Shown: positions 10,409-20,244 of the stretch, piece after piece | Layout of the letters: each line of letters opens with the position of its first letter | How positions within the stretch are numbered: position 1 is the stretch's first letter | Assembly: GCF_000413855.1 (NCBI RefSeq) | Contig: NZ_ATGG01000015.1 | Location: forward strand, 21,118-85,117 | DNA: 64,000 bases | Direction of reading: 5' to 3' | From: Acinetobacter gyllenbergii CIP 110306 = MTCC 11365 | Lineage (GTDB): Bacteria; Pseudomonadota; Gammaproteobacteria; Pseudomonadales; Moraxellaceae | Program-made: the position numbers and the translations under genes | Notes under the pieces: generated by a model | What the model saw: the letters and a program-made list of their open reading frames with translations, nothing else | Told to the model about the DNA's origin: nothing | Database searches by the model: none

Positions 10409-10900
10409 TTAAAATTTTGTTTTTGATTTAATTTTTATTTTAGAGCTGTCTTTCACCACCTGCATGACTGGGTAGCTTCTTGTTTCTTTCACACCAGGGA
10501 GTTGCCACAATATTTGCCCAGCAATACGGCGAAACTCCTCCATTCCGGCACTCCGCAATTTAATCAGAAAGTCGAAGCCACCACTGACCATGTGACATTC
10601 CACGATCTCAGGATATTGGGTCACTGCATCAATAAAATCATCCAGAACATGCGGTGTAGTCTTATCAAGTAACACTTCCACGAATACTAAAAAGTTCGCA
10701 TTCAGCTTATTCGGATTAAGCTTTGCCTCATATCCCAAGATAAATTCATCCTTGGTCAGCTTCTGAACACGTGCCATCACCGCAGTCGGTGAAAGGTTCA
10801 CTAATTCTGCCAATTTACTATTAGAAATTCTCCCATCTGCTTGAAGAATATCCAGAATTTTTAGATCGGTTCGATCTAGTGTATAAATAGGGCCATTCAA
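10409..10900 (-). CDS. Lrp/AsnC-family regulator, probable proline-responsive (PutR-like)
   Basis: 163 residues. N-terminal AsnC helix-turn-helix (LDRTDLKILDILQADGRISN, then LAELVNLSPTAVMARVQKL) and C-terminal RAM ligand domain (HMVSGGFDFLIKLRSAGMEE). It is divergent from putA and convergent with putP, the layout of Lrp-like PutR proteins that activate proline catabolism. The downstream PutA lacks a ribbon-helix-helix DNA-binding domain, so a separate regulator is expected. The specific role is inferred from context. Confidence 0.85.
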   Translation of the reverse strand: MNGPIYTLDRTDLKILDILQADGRISNSKLAELVNLSPTAVMARVQKLTKDEFILGYEAKLNPNKLNANFLVFVEVLLDKTTPHVLDDFIDAVTQYPEIVECHMVSGGFDFLIKLRSAGMEEFRRIAGQILWQLPGVKETRSYPVMQVVKDSSKIKIKSKTKF

Positions 10901-11020
10901 CTGAATTTTCCTCTAAAAAATGGGTAAATTATAGTGAGTTACTCGGGATTTATTCTGTAATCATAAATTATCTAAACCTCTCTACTCAATATGTTCTAGA
11001 GATTGTTATTGGAATTTAGT

Positions 11021-14000
11021 ATGAATACATTGGATACTCCCGCACAAATGGAAACAGCTCACATCGACGGTTATATTACCGAATTTAAAGAAAAAAGTGA
11101 GTTTGAGCAACGCATTAATACGGCTTGGCGACGCGCAGAGCCTGAAGCAGTCGCTGTACTTGCTGAAGCTGCAAACATTTCCCCTGAACTTGATCAAAAA
11201 ATTTATGAACTTGCTTTTAGCCTAGCGCATAATTTACGAGAACGTAAAAGCTCGGCGGGTAAAGCAGGAATCGTTCAAGGTCTTCTACAAGAATTCTCAC
11301 TTTCCTCACAAGAAGGTGTGGCATTGATGTGTTTGGCAGAAGCATTGCTTCGTATTCCAGATACAGCAACACGTGATTTGTTGATCCGCGACAAAATCAA
11401 CCAAGGTAACTGGAAGGAACACGTTGGTCAAAGTAACCTGATGTTCGTAAATGCTGCTGCATGGGGCTTGATGTTAACAGGCAAGTTAATGGAAACACCG
11501 AAGCAAACCAGCTTATCGAGTGTTTTGACTGGTCTTTTAGCACGTAGTGGTCGTGGTATCATCCGTAAAGCGGTTGACGTTGCCATGCGTATGATGGGTG
11601 AGCAATTCGTTACGGGTGAAACCATCGAAGAAGCGCTTGAGCATGCAAAACCATTTGAACACAAAGGTTTCCGTTATTCATACGACATGTTGGGTGAAGC
11701 TGCACTGACTGAACATGACGCAGATCGCTACTACAATGACTACACACAAGCGATTCATGCCATTGGTAAGGCATCGAACGGTCGTGGTGTTTATGATGGC
11801 CCAGGTATTTCAATCAAGCTATCTGCTTTGCATCCACGTTATCAACGTGCACAAATTGCACGTGTTCACCACGAACTTTACAACAAAGTCTTCGAACTTG
11901 CGTGCTTGGCAAAACAATATGATATCGGCTTAAACATCGATGCTGAAGAATCTGAACGTTTAGAAATTTCACTCGAATTACTTGAGCGCTTATGTTTCGA
12001 ACCGAAACTTGCAAACTGGAAAGGCATCGGTTTCGTTATTCAGGCCTATCAAAAACGTTGTTTCTACGTGGTGGATTACATCGTTGACCTTGCAAAACGC
12101 AGTAACAAACGCCTGATGATCCGTTTGGTGAAAGGTGCATATTGGGACAGCGAAATCAAGAAAGCACAAATTGATGGTATGACGGACTACCCTGTGTTTA
12201 CTCGTAAAGTTCACACGGATTTGTCATACATCGCTTGCGCGAAAAAACTTCTTGCTGCACCAGACCAAGTGTACCCACAATTTGCGACACACAATGCGCA
12301 ATCACTTGCAACCATTTACAACCTTGCTGATCCAAGCAAGTACTATCCAGGTCAATACGAATTCCAATGCTTGCACGGTATGGGTGAGCCATTGTACGAG
12401 CAAGTTGTTGGTTCAAAAGAAGATGGCAAGTTAGGTGTTCCATGTCGTGTTTACGCGCCTGTTGGTAACCATGAAACTTTATTGGCTTATTTAGTCCGTC
12501 GTTTACTTGAAAATGGTGCCAATACTTCGTTCGTAAACCGTATTGCAGATAAGACTTTAAAAGTTGAAGACCTAATTCAGTCTCCAATCAAAGATATTCA
12601 AACTTCTGCAAAAGACGAAGGTCAGCTTGGCTTAAAACACCCTGCGATTCCACTTCCGCATGATCTTTACCCATTACGTCCAAACTCAAATGGCTTTGAT
12701 CTGAATAACGATCAACCATTAGCTGACTTGGATGCGACTGCACAGAAATTGCGTAGTCAGATTTGGAAAAGTGCACCGTTACTTGGTTTCGAATCAACAG
12801 TACATGACCAAAGCAATGCACTTGCAATTACAAACCCTGCACAAAATAGCGAAGTTGTCGGTTATGTCAATGAAGCGACCAGCGCTGATGTACAACTGGC
12901 ACTAGAAGCTGCAGTACAAGCTGAGCAAAGCTGGGCTGCAACCGATAAAGTTGAACGTGCTGCTTGTTTAAAACGCGCTGCTGACTTGATGGAAGCACGC
13001 ATTCAAGAATTGATGGTATTACTTTGCCGCGAAAGTGGTAAAACCTATGCCAATGCCATTGCCGAAGTCCGTGAAGCAGTAGATTTCTTACGTTACTACG
13101 CAACTCAAATCGAAGCTTTACCTGCGAATGCACAAGTGAAGCCATTAGGTACCGTATTGTGTATTAGCCCATGGAACTTCCCTCTTGCGATTTTCTCTGG
13201 TCAGATTGCAGCGGCATTGGTGAGCGGTAACTGTGTGATTGCCAAACCTGCTGAACAAACACCATTGATTGCAGCACAAGCCGTTCAAATGCTTTGGGAA
13301 GCTGGCGTGCCACACGGCGCTGTTCAACTTCTTCCTGGTCGCGGTGAAACCGTTGGTGCTCAATTAAGCCAAGATGATCGTGTTCAAGGCATCATGTTCA
13401 CAGGTTCGACTGAAGTTGCAAAAATCTTGCAAAAAACTGTGGCAAAACGTTTATCTCCAAATGGTCAACCAATTCCATTAATCGCGGAAACAGGTGGTCA
13501 AAATGCGATGATCGTTGATTCATCTGCGCTGACTGAACAAGTGGTTCTCGATGTTGTCAGTTCTGCATTTGACAGTGCGGGTCAACGTTGTTCTGCACTT
13601 CGTATCTTATGTGTGCAAGAAGACAGCGCTGCAACAGTTATCAAAATGTTGAAAGGTGCAATGCAACAGTTGATCGTTGGCAACCCTGCGATCTTAAAAA
13701 CTGACATTGGCCCAGTAATTGATACTGAAGCAAAACAAACTATCGATACGCACATTCAAAAGATGAAATCTAAGGGCTACCCTGTTCATCAATTGATGTT
13801 TAACGATGCGGTAAGCCAACAAGCGCTTGCACAAGGTACATTTGTTCCGCCAACAGCGATTGAATTGCCAAACCTTGACGATCTAGAACGCGAAGTGTTT
13901 GGTCCTGTATTGCACATCATCACTTATAAATATGGTGAGCTTGAGCAATTGATCGACCGTATCAATGCCAAAGGCTATGGCTTAACCATGGGTCTGCATA

Positions 14001-14782
14001 CACGTATCGATGAAACCATTAATACTGTGATCCAGCGCGCTGAAGTGGGTAACTTATATATCAACCGCAACATCGTGGGTGCAGTTGTAGGCGTGCAACC
14101 ATTTGGTGGTGAAGGTTTATCGGGTACTGGTCCTAAAGCTGGTGGTCCGCTTTATATGTACCGCTTGATGGAACATTGTTCAGAGAAAGTATTGGCGACT
14201 CCATTTGCGGTGAAAGCTGAAATCTCTCAGTTTGATGCAGTTTCAAATGTTGCTTATCAAAGCTTATTGTCTTGGGCAAACCAAAACATGCCGCAAGCAA
14301 TTACGGCGATTCCAGCATTTGGTGTAGGTAAGTTCTACGAGTTGCAAGGCCCTACGGGTGAAAGCAACCAATACATTATCTTGCCTCGTCACCGTGTGCT
14401 TTCAATTGCAAATGATGAAGCAAGCCAGCTTCAACAATTACTTGCGATTTTCTCCGTCAGCAGTACTGCGGCTGTATTGAAAGACAATGCATTCTTAGTA
14501 AAACACAAAGCATCTTTACCAAAAGATGTCTTAGATGCAATCACTGTGATTTCAAGTGTTGAAAAAGATGCGTTTGATGCAGTGCTTCATCATGGTTCTG
14601 TTGAACAGTTGCAAGACTTGCAAACTAAAGTTGCGAATCGTTCAGGTGCGATTGTCGGGATTACCCAGTTACAAGCCAATGAACAAATTCCTTTAGAACG
14701 TCTTGTTATCGAACGTGCAATCAGTGTGAATACTGCTGCAGCTGGTGGTAACGCAAGCTTAATGACTTTATCTGAAGATTAA
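11021..14782 (+). CDS. putA: Bifunctional proline dehydrogenase / P5C dehydrogenase
   Basis: 1253 residues from the ATG at 11021, preceded by GGA 7 bases upstream; a TTG 18 bases earlier is in frame but has no ribosome site. The proline dehydrogenase barrel covers about residues 80-540 (KSSAGKAGIVQGLL, GVYDGPGISIKLSALHPRY, FVIQAYQKR). The aldehyde dehydrogenase half has SPWNFPLAIFSGQIAAAL, ETGGQNAMIVDS with the catalytic Glu and SAGQRCSALRIL with the catalytic Cys. The first 40 residues do not resemble the ribbon-helix-helix of E. coli PutA, so this is the non-regulatory type. It oxidises proline to glutamate at the membrane. Confidence 0.95.
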   Translation: MNTLDTPAQMETAHIDGYITEFKEKSEFEQRINTAWRRAEPEAVAVLAEAANISPELDQKIYELAFSLAHNLRERKSSAGKAGIVQGLLQEFSLSSQEGVALMCLAEALLRIPDTATRDLLIRDKINQGNWKEHVGQSNLMFVNAAAWGLMLTGKLMETPKQTSLSSVLTGLLARSGRGIIRKAVDVAMRMMGEQFVTGETIEEALEHAKPFEHKGFRYSYDMLGEAALTEHDADRYYNDYTQAIHAIGKASNGRGVYDGPGISIKLSALHPRYQRAQIARVHHELYNKVFELACLAKQYDIGLNIDAEESERLEISLELLERLCFEPKLANWKGIGFVIQAYQKRCFYVVDYIVDLAKRSNKRLMIRLVKGAYWDSEIKKAQIDGMTDYPVFTRKVHTDLSYIACAKKLLAAPDQVYPQFATHNAQSLATIYNLADPSKYYPGQYEFQCLHGMGEPLYEQVVGSKEDGKLGVPCRVYAPVGNHETLLAYLVRRLLENGANTSFVNRIADKTLKVEDLIQSPIKDIQTSAKDEGQLGLKHPAIPLPHDLYPLRPNSNGFDLNNDQPLADLDATAQKLRSQIWKSAPLLGFESTVHDQSNALAITNPAQNSEVVGYVNEATSADVQLALEAAVQAEQSWAATDKVERAACLKRAADLMEARIQELMVLLCRESGKTYANAIAEVREAVDFLRYYATQIEALPANAQVKPLGTVLCISPWNFPLAIFSGQIAAALVSGNCVIAKPAEQTPLIAAQAVQMLWEAGVPHGAVQLLPGRGETVGAQLSQDDRVQGIMFTGSTEVAKILQKTVAKRLSPNGQPIPLIAETGGQNAMIVDSSALTEQVVLDVVSSAFDSAGQRCSALRILCVQEDSAATVIKMLKGAMQQLIVGNPAILKTDIGPVIDTEAKQTIDTHIQKMKSKGYPVHQLMFNDAVSQQALAQGTFVPPTAIELPNLDDLEREVFGPVLHIITYKYGELEQLIDRINAKGYGLTMGLHTRIDETINTVIQRAEVGNLYINRNIVGAVVGVQPFGGEGLSGTGPKAGGPLYMYRLMEHCSEKVLATPFAVKAEISQFDAVSNVAYQSLLSWANQNMPQAITAIPAFGVGKFYELQGPTGESNQYIILPRHRVLSIANDEASQLQQLLAIFSVSSTAAVLKDNAFLVKHKASLPKDVLDAITVISSVEKDAFDAVLHHGSVEQLQDLQTKVANRSGAIVGITQLQANEQIPLERLVIERAISVNTAAAGGNASLMTLSED

Positions 14783-14822
14783 TTTTTAAATCCCTTGCGG
14801 AGCTTCAAACGCTCCTCATCCC

Positions 14823-14858
14823 AACCCGAATCATGTTTACATGGTTCGGGTTTTTTAT
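14823..14858 (+). terminator. Terminator after putA
   Basis: AACCCGAATCATG pairs with CATGGTTCGGGTT (one bulged or wobble position) around TTTA, then T6. Confidence 0.85.
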
Positions 14859-14904
14859 TATTTTTTAGATCACCTTATTCCTATTATAAAATGAGACCAT
14901 TTAG

Positions 14905-15375
14905 ATGCATTTCTTCTCAGCTCCTGAATATCAACCCAACTGCGCTCAGCATTTTGAAGATTATAAAAATAAAATCCAGCAGCTTATTCCTTTTGCAATT
15001 GTTGAACATATTGGCTCATCCGCCATTCCCAATGCAATTTCAAAAGGTGATCTCGATATTTATATTGAAGTACCCGCCCATCAATTTTTAGATTCAATTG
15101 AAAAATTACAACAGCTTAATTTTAAAGAAAAACTTGATACACTACGTACTCATGAACTTTGTATGCTGGAATCACAACAACATGATGTGACATTGCAAAT
15201 CGTGGTGACAGGTTCAGAATTTTGCAATTTCATCACCTTTCGGGATCTATTAAGAAACTCACCTAGCCTGACACAACAATATAATCAGCTCAAACAAAGA
15301 TGTGTTGGCTTATCTCAAGACCAATATCGGCAAATTAAAGCAGATTTTATCCAATTTGTACTCGCCCTAGGCTAA
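14905..15375 (+). CDS. GrpB/UPF0157-family nucleotidyltransferase-like protein
   Basis: 156 residues. The GrpB motif VEHIGSSAIPNAISKGDLDI contains the GSS...D-x-D nucleotidyltransferase pattern, although family members are often annotated only as UPF0157. The C-terminal part (FITFRDLLRNSPSLTQQYNQ) also fits. No substrate is known. It stands alone between the putA terminator and trmA; no clear Shine-Dalgarno precedes the ATG. Confidence 0.82.
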   Translation: MHFFSAPEYQPNCAQHFEDYKNKIQQLIPFAIVEHIGSSAIPNAISKGDLDIYIEVPAHQFLDSIEKLQQLNFKEKLDTLRTHELCMLESQQHDVTLQIVVTGSEFCNFITFRDLLRNSPSLTQQYNQLKQRCVGLSQDQYRQIKADFIQFVLALG

Positions 15376-15468
15376 GCATATAAATAAGTGAATATCATAA
15401 TTTCCTGCACCTGATTGCACTTTTTTGATACCATTCCCGTTTAGATTTCAGCTGTAGTTTTCTTTTTT

Positions 15469-16554
15469 ATGACCGTATCTTACCAGCAGCAACTTCAAGA
15501 GAAAGTTGAACGCATTACCGCACAATTTGCCCCGTTCAATCCACCTGCTTTAGAAGTGTTTCAATCGCCTGAACAACATTTCCGTATGCGAGCAGAATTT
15601 CGCATCTGGCATACCGAAGATGATCTGTTCTACGCCATGTTTGAACGTGCTGAAGATGGTAAGCAAAAAGAAGTTGTCCGCGTGGATACATTTCCCATCG
15701 CGGATCAAAGCATTAATGATTTAATGCCCCGCCTATTAGAAGAATTAAAAGCAGTCCCGATTCTATCACAACGAGTTTTTGAAGCAGACTTTCTCTCAAC
15801 CCTAAGCGGAGAAATGCTAGTTACTCTGATTTACCACCGTAAATTAGATGCCGAATGGGAAACAGCAGCTAAAGCATTAGCTGAAAAACTGAATATTAAA
15901 ATCATGGGGCGTAGCCGTGGCCAAAAAGTGATTATTGGTGATGACTATGTGGTTGAACAACTGAATGTTCACGGTCGCACCTTTAAATATAAACAAATCG
16001 AAAGCAGCTTTACCCAGCCTAATGCTCAAGTGTGTCAGCATATGTTGGAATGGGCTTGCGATGCTGCGCAAGAATCCCAAAAAGACTTGTTAGAATTGTA
16101 CTGTGGTAATGGTAACTTTACCTTACCACTGTCCTTGAAATTTAAGCGTGTACTCGCAACTGAACTGGCCAAGTCTTCCGTCTACGCGGCACAATGGAAC
16201 ATTGAGCAAAACCAGATTGAGAACATTCAAGTTGCTCGTTTATCTGCGGAAGAATTCACTCAAGCTTATCAAGGTGAGCGTGAATTTAGACGGTTGCAAG
16301 AAGCTGAAATCGACATGCAAAGCTACGACTTTGACACGGTTTTTGTTGATCCGCCGCGTGCAGGCATCGATGATGAAACACTTAAACTATTACAGGGTTT
16401 TGAACGTATTCTATATATCTCATGCAACCCAGATACCCTGCATGACAACTTAAAAATACTTAGCCAAACCCATCGCATTGTCAAGTTTGCCATGTTCGAT
16501 CAATTCCCTTTTACCCATCATGTGGAATCAGGCATTTTACTTGAAAAGATTTAA
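15469..16554 (+). CDS. trmA: tRNA (uracil-54-C5)-methyltransferase
   Basis: 361 residues, the length of TrmA and without the TRAM domain and iron-sulfur cysteines of RlmC/RlmD. SAM-binding motif [17 protein letters not shown], catalytic region [12 protein letters not shown] and the nucleophile in [11 protein letters not shown], ending with the catalytic glutamate in [10 protein letters not shown]. It makes ribothymidine at position 54 of tRNA. A terminator follows. Confidence 0.93.
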   Translation: MTVSYQQQLQEKVERITAQFAPFNPPALEVFQSPEQHFRMRAEFRIWHTEDDLFYAMFERAEDGKQKEVVRVDTFPIADQSINDLMPRLLEELKAVPILSQRVFEADFLSTLSGEMLVTLIYHRKLDAEWETAAKALAEKLNIKIMGRSRGQKVIIGDDYVVEQLNVHGRTFKYKQIESSFTQPNAQVCQHMLEWACDAAQESQKDLLELYCGNGNFTLPLSLKFKRVLATELAKSSVYAAQWNIEQNQIENIQVARLSAEEFTQAYQGEREFRRLQEAEIDMQSYDFDTVFVDPPRAGIDDETLKLLQGFERILYISCNPDTLHDNLKILSQTHRIVKFAMFDQFPFTHHVESGILLEKI

Positions 16555-16584
16555 ACAAATTATTTCAACGTAACAATATTATAT

Positions 16585-16617
16585 AAAGGGTTCCAGTAAC
16601 CCTTTATTTTTTCTCAA
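16585..16617 (+). terminator. Terminator after trmA
   Basis: AAAGGGTT pairs with AACCCTTT around CCAGT, followed by a T-rich run. Confidence 0.8.
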
Positions 16618-16803
16618 AGTATATTTATAAAAAAGTGATGTTTTTCAAAGGTCAAGTCATCCAAATGTCATAATTTCGTTAAACTTTAAAAGTCTCATCG
16701 AAAAAATTGAAGTTCAACTGCTGCTTTTATCACTTAAGCTGACTTGTATTTTATTTTAAAGCGGCTATATTTCGAGCTATGTTAGGTTGTATATGAAGGC
16801 TCT

Positions 16804-17031
16804 ATGAGTTTTTGGCAAAAACTGTTCAATGCAGATGAACAATATAACGAACACAAGAACCAAACTTCTTGCGTTGAAAATGATTGTTCTTGCAAAACCA
16901 ATGAACAACTGTTGGATGCTTTAGTCAAAGCAACAGATGAAGATGTGATTAAAGGCATCAAAAAAGTACTGATTTCCCGAGGTTATAGCCGCAAAGAATT
17001 ACTTACGATGATCAACCCGCCAATCCAATAA
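16804..17031 (+). CDS. Small cysteine-containing hypothetical protein
   Basis: 75 residues. The N-terminal part holds three cysteines in TSCVENDCSCKTNEQ, possibly a metal site; the rest is helical (LLDALVKATDEDVIKGIKKV, then LISRGYSRKELLTMINPP). I do not recognise the family. A promoter-sized gap precedes it and a 12-bp perfect hairpin follows, consistent with a single-gene transcript. The codon pattern and start look ordinary. Confidence 0.6.
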   Translation: MSFWQKLFNADEQYNEHKNQTSCVENDCSCKTNEQLLDALVKATDEDVIKGIKKVLISRGYSRKELLTMINPPIQ

Positions 17032-17041
17032 AAATAAGCTT

Positions 17042-17073
17042 TCCCTAATCTCTCTTGATTAAGAGATTAGGGA
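17042..17073. terminator. 12-bp perfect inverted repeat between convergent genes
   Basis: TCCCTAATCTCT pairs with AGAGATTAGGGA across 8 bases. No proper T-run follows on the plus strand, so it may be a weak terminator or an mRNA 3'-end stabiliser for both neighbours. Confidence 0.55.
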
Positions 17074-17074
17074 G

Positions 17075-17818
17075 TCAATACGACTTACACTTCTCTCTAT
17101 TCACTTCTGCCACAATTGGTCCTAAGTTAAAATTTTTATCATGTCGTTTAGTTTGTGCTGAATACAAACTTGAAATCGAACCATCCAAATACAGAGCATT
17201 GTCGATTTTCAATTGCTGCTTAAAAAATTGTGCAAATTGATAAAAACTCACCCGTTGCTGTGAAATCACAAAATACAACTGATTATCTTTAATACCCACT
17301 CCATTTCTAATTTTTAATGAGCTCGAATCAGCGAGAAACTGGCTATTGATTTTGCCCTTATAGATCAACATGGGCCCTGACTGTGTTGCAAACTGCGCTT
17401 TAAATTGATCATGCTTATAATCAGCAGTCGTTTTAATCACAGCACGATGATCATTCCACGCCACCACCCCATTCGGCTGCATAAAGAAATTACCAAAGCC
17501 CTGTGCCTCATTTAACTTCGCAAGCTCTTTAGCATTTTCGACATATAAACCTACAGGTTGAGAATCTGCATGATACATCCCTGCATTCATGGCAAAACTG
17601 AGTTGCTCACAAGCAGGTAGCGCTTTTTGAATCGCGGCAAACTTTTGGTAGTAGCGATTAGTTTTAGGACTTTTTAAAAATAATTGTAATTGATCCAGCT
17701 GTTCGACTTTGATGACATCATAGTGCTGTTGCTTAAATTGAATGGTTTGATGCTGCATTGCATAAGGAGTGGAGGCAGCTAAAAATGTAAAAGTGAACAG
17801 TAGCCAATTTTTCATCAT
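17075..17818 (-). CDS. Phosphodiester glycosidase (NAGPA/DUF2233-like), exported
   Basis: 247 residues with a signal peptide (MMKNWLLFTFTFLAASTPYA). Family marks are FAMNAGMYHADSQPVGLYVE, FFMQPNGVVAWND, ATQSGPMLIYKGKIN and the C-terminal NALYLDGSISSLYS, the usual order of the NAGPA (uncovering enzyme-like) domain. Members cleave GlcNAc-phosphodiesters on glycans or wall polymers; the bacterial substrate is unknown. It is convergent with the 75-residue gene. Two adjacent ATG codons make the start uncertain by one residue. Confidence 0.82.
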   Translation of the reverse strand: MMKNWLLFTFTFLAASTPYAMQHQTIQFKQQHYDVIKVEQLDQLQLFLKSPKTNRYYQKFAAIQKALPACEQLSFAMNAGMYHADSQPVGLYVENAKELAKLNEAQGFGNFFMQPNGVVAWNDHRAVIKTTADYKHDQFKAQFATQSGPMLIYKGKINSQFLADSSSLKIRNGVGIKDNQLYFVISQQRVSFYQFAQFFKQQLKIDNALYLDGSISSLYSAQTKRHDKNFNLGPIVAEVNREKCKSY

Positions 17819-17985
17819 GGTTAATATTTAAGATCAATTTGGTCTATTTTCTCATAGCAAAGCTCAAGGCTGAATGACAGATACAAACAGCACACACAAT
17901 CATCGGTTTAGTGGAGCAAATAAGCTCGATTGATTCACATTTTTTCACTAAAATAATAGGGTAAATACAATAACCTTGTATCCAC

Positions 17986-18519
17986 ATGCAGCAAAGACAT
18001 CCACGCTTTCCAATTGGCGCACATCTGATCGTAAAACACTTTGGTTATAGTCACCACGGCATTTATGCAGGTCGTGGTCGAGTCATTCATTATTCTGGAT
18101 TTGCCCATATCTTTAAAAAGCATCCCATTGAAATGACTTCTATCCAACGTTTTGCACGTGATAAGCCAATTTACATCAGGAATTATCCATCCCCACGCTA
18201 CAAAGCCAAAACAGTGGTACGGCGTATGCGTTCACGCATGCACGAAAACCACTACCATCTCATCATTAACAACTGTGAACATTTATGTACTTGGGCGATT
18301 ACAGGTGTTGAATCCAGCACTCAAGTTGAACGTATGCAGCGTCGTCTTGCCACCATTGGCTATGTCAGTTCAGTTATGAGTTATATGAACGGTTTAATGC
18401 TCACTGTAGCTACTGCCTGCTTTGCAATCGTGCTATACATCAAAATGATGTTACGTCGGCAAGCCAAAAAATCCGTGCCTGCTTACTTACAACTCAAACA
18501 AAAGCATTCAAAAAAATAA
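17986..18519 (+). CDS. LRAT-domain (NlpC/P60 superfamily) protein with C-terminal membrane helix
   Basis: 177 residues. The LRAT pattern is clear: FPIGAHLIVKHFGYSHHGIY with His24, a second histidine in RVIHYSGF (His35), and the nucleophile Cys97 in IINNCEHLCTW. A hydrophobic helix (about MLTVATACFAIVLYIKMML) near residue 140 anchors it, leaving a basic tail. Eukaryotic LRAT enzymes transfer acyl groups from lecithin; bacterial ones are little studied thiol acyltransferases or hydrolases. It faces the glycosidase across a divergent gap. No strong ribosome site is visible. Confidence 0.78.
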   Translation: MQQRHPRFPIGAHLIVKHFGYSHHGIYAGRGRVIHYSGFAHIFKKHPIEMTSIQRFARDKPIYIRNYPSPRYKAKTVVRRMRSRMHENHYHLIINNCEHLCTWAITGVESSTQVERMQRRLATIGYVSSVMSYMNGLMLTVATACFAIVLYIKMMLRRQAKKSVPAYLQLKQKHSKK

Positions 18520-18750
18520 TTATCATACGATCCTTAAAACGTTTTTCCAGCAATTGATTGATTTTTCACTCAGCTTGCATTAATATTTTCTTCGATACAT
18601 TTCGTATCCCATCCTTATCGAGGGTTCTATGTTGGAGATAGCAGTAATCTGGTAACCAAATTTCAGTAGCACATTGAAATTGGTTATCTGCGCGATTTTT
18701 TGGGCTTTAAGCCTAACTTTGCCTCTGATTATTTCTATCTGGATAACAAC

Positions 18751-19008
18751 ATGAACTTATCTAAGTCCGAACAACGGACACTGCACGTCTTAGCAAAAGG
18801 CGGAAAAATCGTAAAACTTCGTGATGACTCAGGTCAAACCATTGCTGTAGAGTGCTATAGCCGTGAAGGTTTCTTGCTGTCCGATTGCGACCTTGCCGTT
18901 TTTAATAAGCTAAGAAAGAAAAAACTGATTAAATCCATCAATGGACAGCCCTATCACATTAATTTACATGGGCTTAGATCAGTACGCCCACAGTTAGACA
19001 ATCGTTAA
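18751..19008 (+). CDS. yjhX: YjhX-family putative toxin (UPF0386)
   Basis: 85 residues from the ATG at 18751, exactly the YjhX length; an upstream in-frame start at 18700 is not used by the family. Typical features are [39 protein letters not shown] and the end [14 protein letters not shown]. In E. coli yjhX was proposed as the toxin of a pair with the acetyltransferase gene yjhQ. Here the next gene carries a YjhQ-type domain, so the pairing is kept. The toxin function rests on the family proposal and not on anything visible here. Confidence 0.85.
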   Translation: MNLSKSEQRTLHVLAKGGKIVKLRDDSGQTIAVECYSREGFLLSDCDLAVFNKLRKKKLIKSINGQPYHINLHGLRSVRPQLDNR

Positions 19009-19118
19009 CAGACAACCATTGGTTTGGATAAATCCTTGGTTGTACTTAGATGATGTCTATCAATCTACTCTTAGATCGGGTTTATCCAAATTACATATGG
19101 TTTATTTTGAGAAAGAAA

Positions 19119-20186
19119 ATGGAACTAGACGTAATTCAAAACCGCTTAGCTTTTTTACGAGAAGCGGAAAAACTAAAAAATGTGCTGCGATTTTCACATA
19201 CTTCAAATGGTCGCCAAGAAAGTACAGCCGAACATAGTTGGCGCTTATGTTTAATGGCAATGACCTTTGCAGATCAATTCGAGGACATTAATCTCGAGAA
19301 GACACTAAAAATGTGCCTGATTCATGACTTGGGTGAAGCTCTTCATGGCGATATTCCAGCCATTATGAAAGATCAATTTCCAACGAAGAATCAGCAGGAA
19401 AAACAGGATCTTGATCAATTGACCGAATGTCTTGATGAACACACGAAAAATTTGATTCGAGCATTATGGCAAGAATATGAAGATGCAAAAACAGCTGAAG
19501 CCAGACTGGTTAAAGCATTGGATAAGTTAGAGACCATTTTGCAACACAATCAAGGTATTAACCCAGTTAATTTCGATTATGCATTTAATCTTAGTTATGG
19601 TGAAAAATACACTCAAGCCAACCCTGCTCTTAAGCAGATTCGGGCCATCCTCAATCAGGAAACACAAGAGAAAATAAAGATGAATATACACATTCGTGAT
19701 GAACGGCCAACAGACATTCAAAGTATTTTCGATTTAACTCAAGCGGCTTTCGAGACTATAGAGCATTCCAGTCATACAGAGCAATTTATTGTGAATGCTT
19801 TACGTAATTCAGGCCAATTGAGTTTATCTTTGGTTGCGATCAGTAACCATAAACTGATTGGACATATTGCATTTTCCCCTGTGAAAATCTCAGATGGAAG
19901 CAAAGGCTGGTATGGCTTAGGGCCAATTTCAGTTTTACCTGAATATCAAGGTCAAGGCGTTGGCGCAAAACTGATGCATGCAGGCCTTGAAGCACTCAAA
20001 GATTTAGATGCTATGGGTTGTGTTTTACTGGGTGATCCAGCTTATTACAGTAAATTTGGCTTTAAAGCAGATGCAAGACTTGTTTTGCAAGGTGTACCTG
20101 CTGAATATTTCCAAATCTTGCCATTTACTAAACATATCCCCACTGGTGAAGTCGTTTATGTAGATGCATTTAATGCGACTGCATAA
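19119..20186 (+). CDS. HD-domain phosphohydrolase fused to YjhQ-type GNAT acetyltransferase
   Basis: 355 residues from the ATG at 19119 (GAGAAAG just upstream); an upstream ATG at 19050 adds 23 residues without support. Residues 1-187 form an HD domain of the YfbR/HDDC2 nucleotidase type: HTSNGRQESTAEHSWRLCL, MCLIHDLGEALHGDIPA with the HD pair. Residues 188-355 form a GNAT domain with LPEYQGQGVGAKLMHAGLEA (acetyl-CoA loop) and GDPAYYSKFGFKAD, strongly YjhQ-like. Met188 at 19680 follows a purine-rich stretch and could start a separate GNAT protein. The antitoxin partner is thus joined to a nucleotide phosphohydrolase. Confidence 0.85.
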   Translation: MELDVIQNRLAFLREAEKLKNVLRFSHTSNGRQESTAEHSWRLCLMAMTFADQFEDINLEKTLKMCLIHDLGEALHGDIPAIMKDQFPTKNQQEKQDLDQLTECLDEHTKNLIRALWQEYEDAKTAEARLVKALDKLETILQHNQGINPVNFDYAFNLSYGEKYTQANPALKQIRAILNQETQEKIKMNIHIRDERPTDIQSIFDLTQAAFETIEHSSHTEQFIVNALRNSGQLSLSLVAISNHKLIGHIAFSPVKISDGSKGWYGLGPISVLPEYQGQGVGAKLMHAGLEALKDLDAMGCVLLGDPAYYSKFGFKADARLVLQGVPAEYFQILPFTKHIPTGEVVYVDAFNATA

Positions 20187-20207
20187 GCTAACTGCTAAAT
20201 GACGAGA

Positions 20208-20240
20208 CAGAAGTTCATAACAATATGGAATGAACTTCTG
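20208..20240. terminator. 11-bp hairpin between convergent genes
   Basis: CAGAAGTTCAT pairs perfectly with ATGAACTTCTG across 11 bases. It sits between the HD-GNAT gene and the endolysin gene; no long T-run, so efficiency is uncertain. Confidence 0.55.
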
Positions 20241-20244
20241 CACT

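Noticed and set aside
11003..11020. TTG start for putA
   Set aside because: No ribosome site; the ATG at 11021 is well placed after GGA.
11428..13363. Several minus-strand open frames of 60-130 codons inside putA
   Set aside because: They are shadows of the strong putA reading frame and lack ribosome sites; the putA protein is continuous across all of them.
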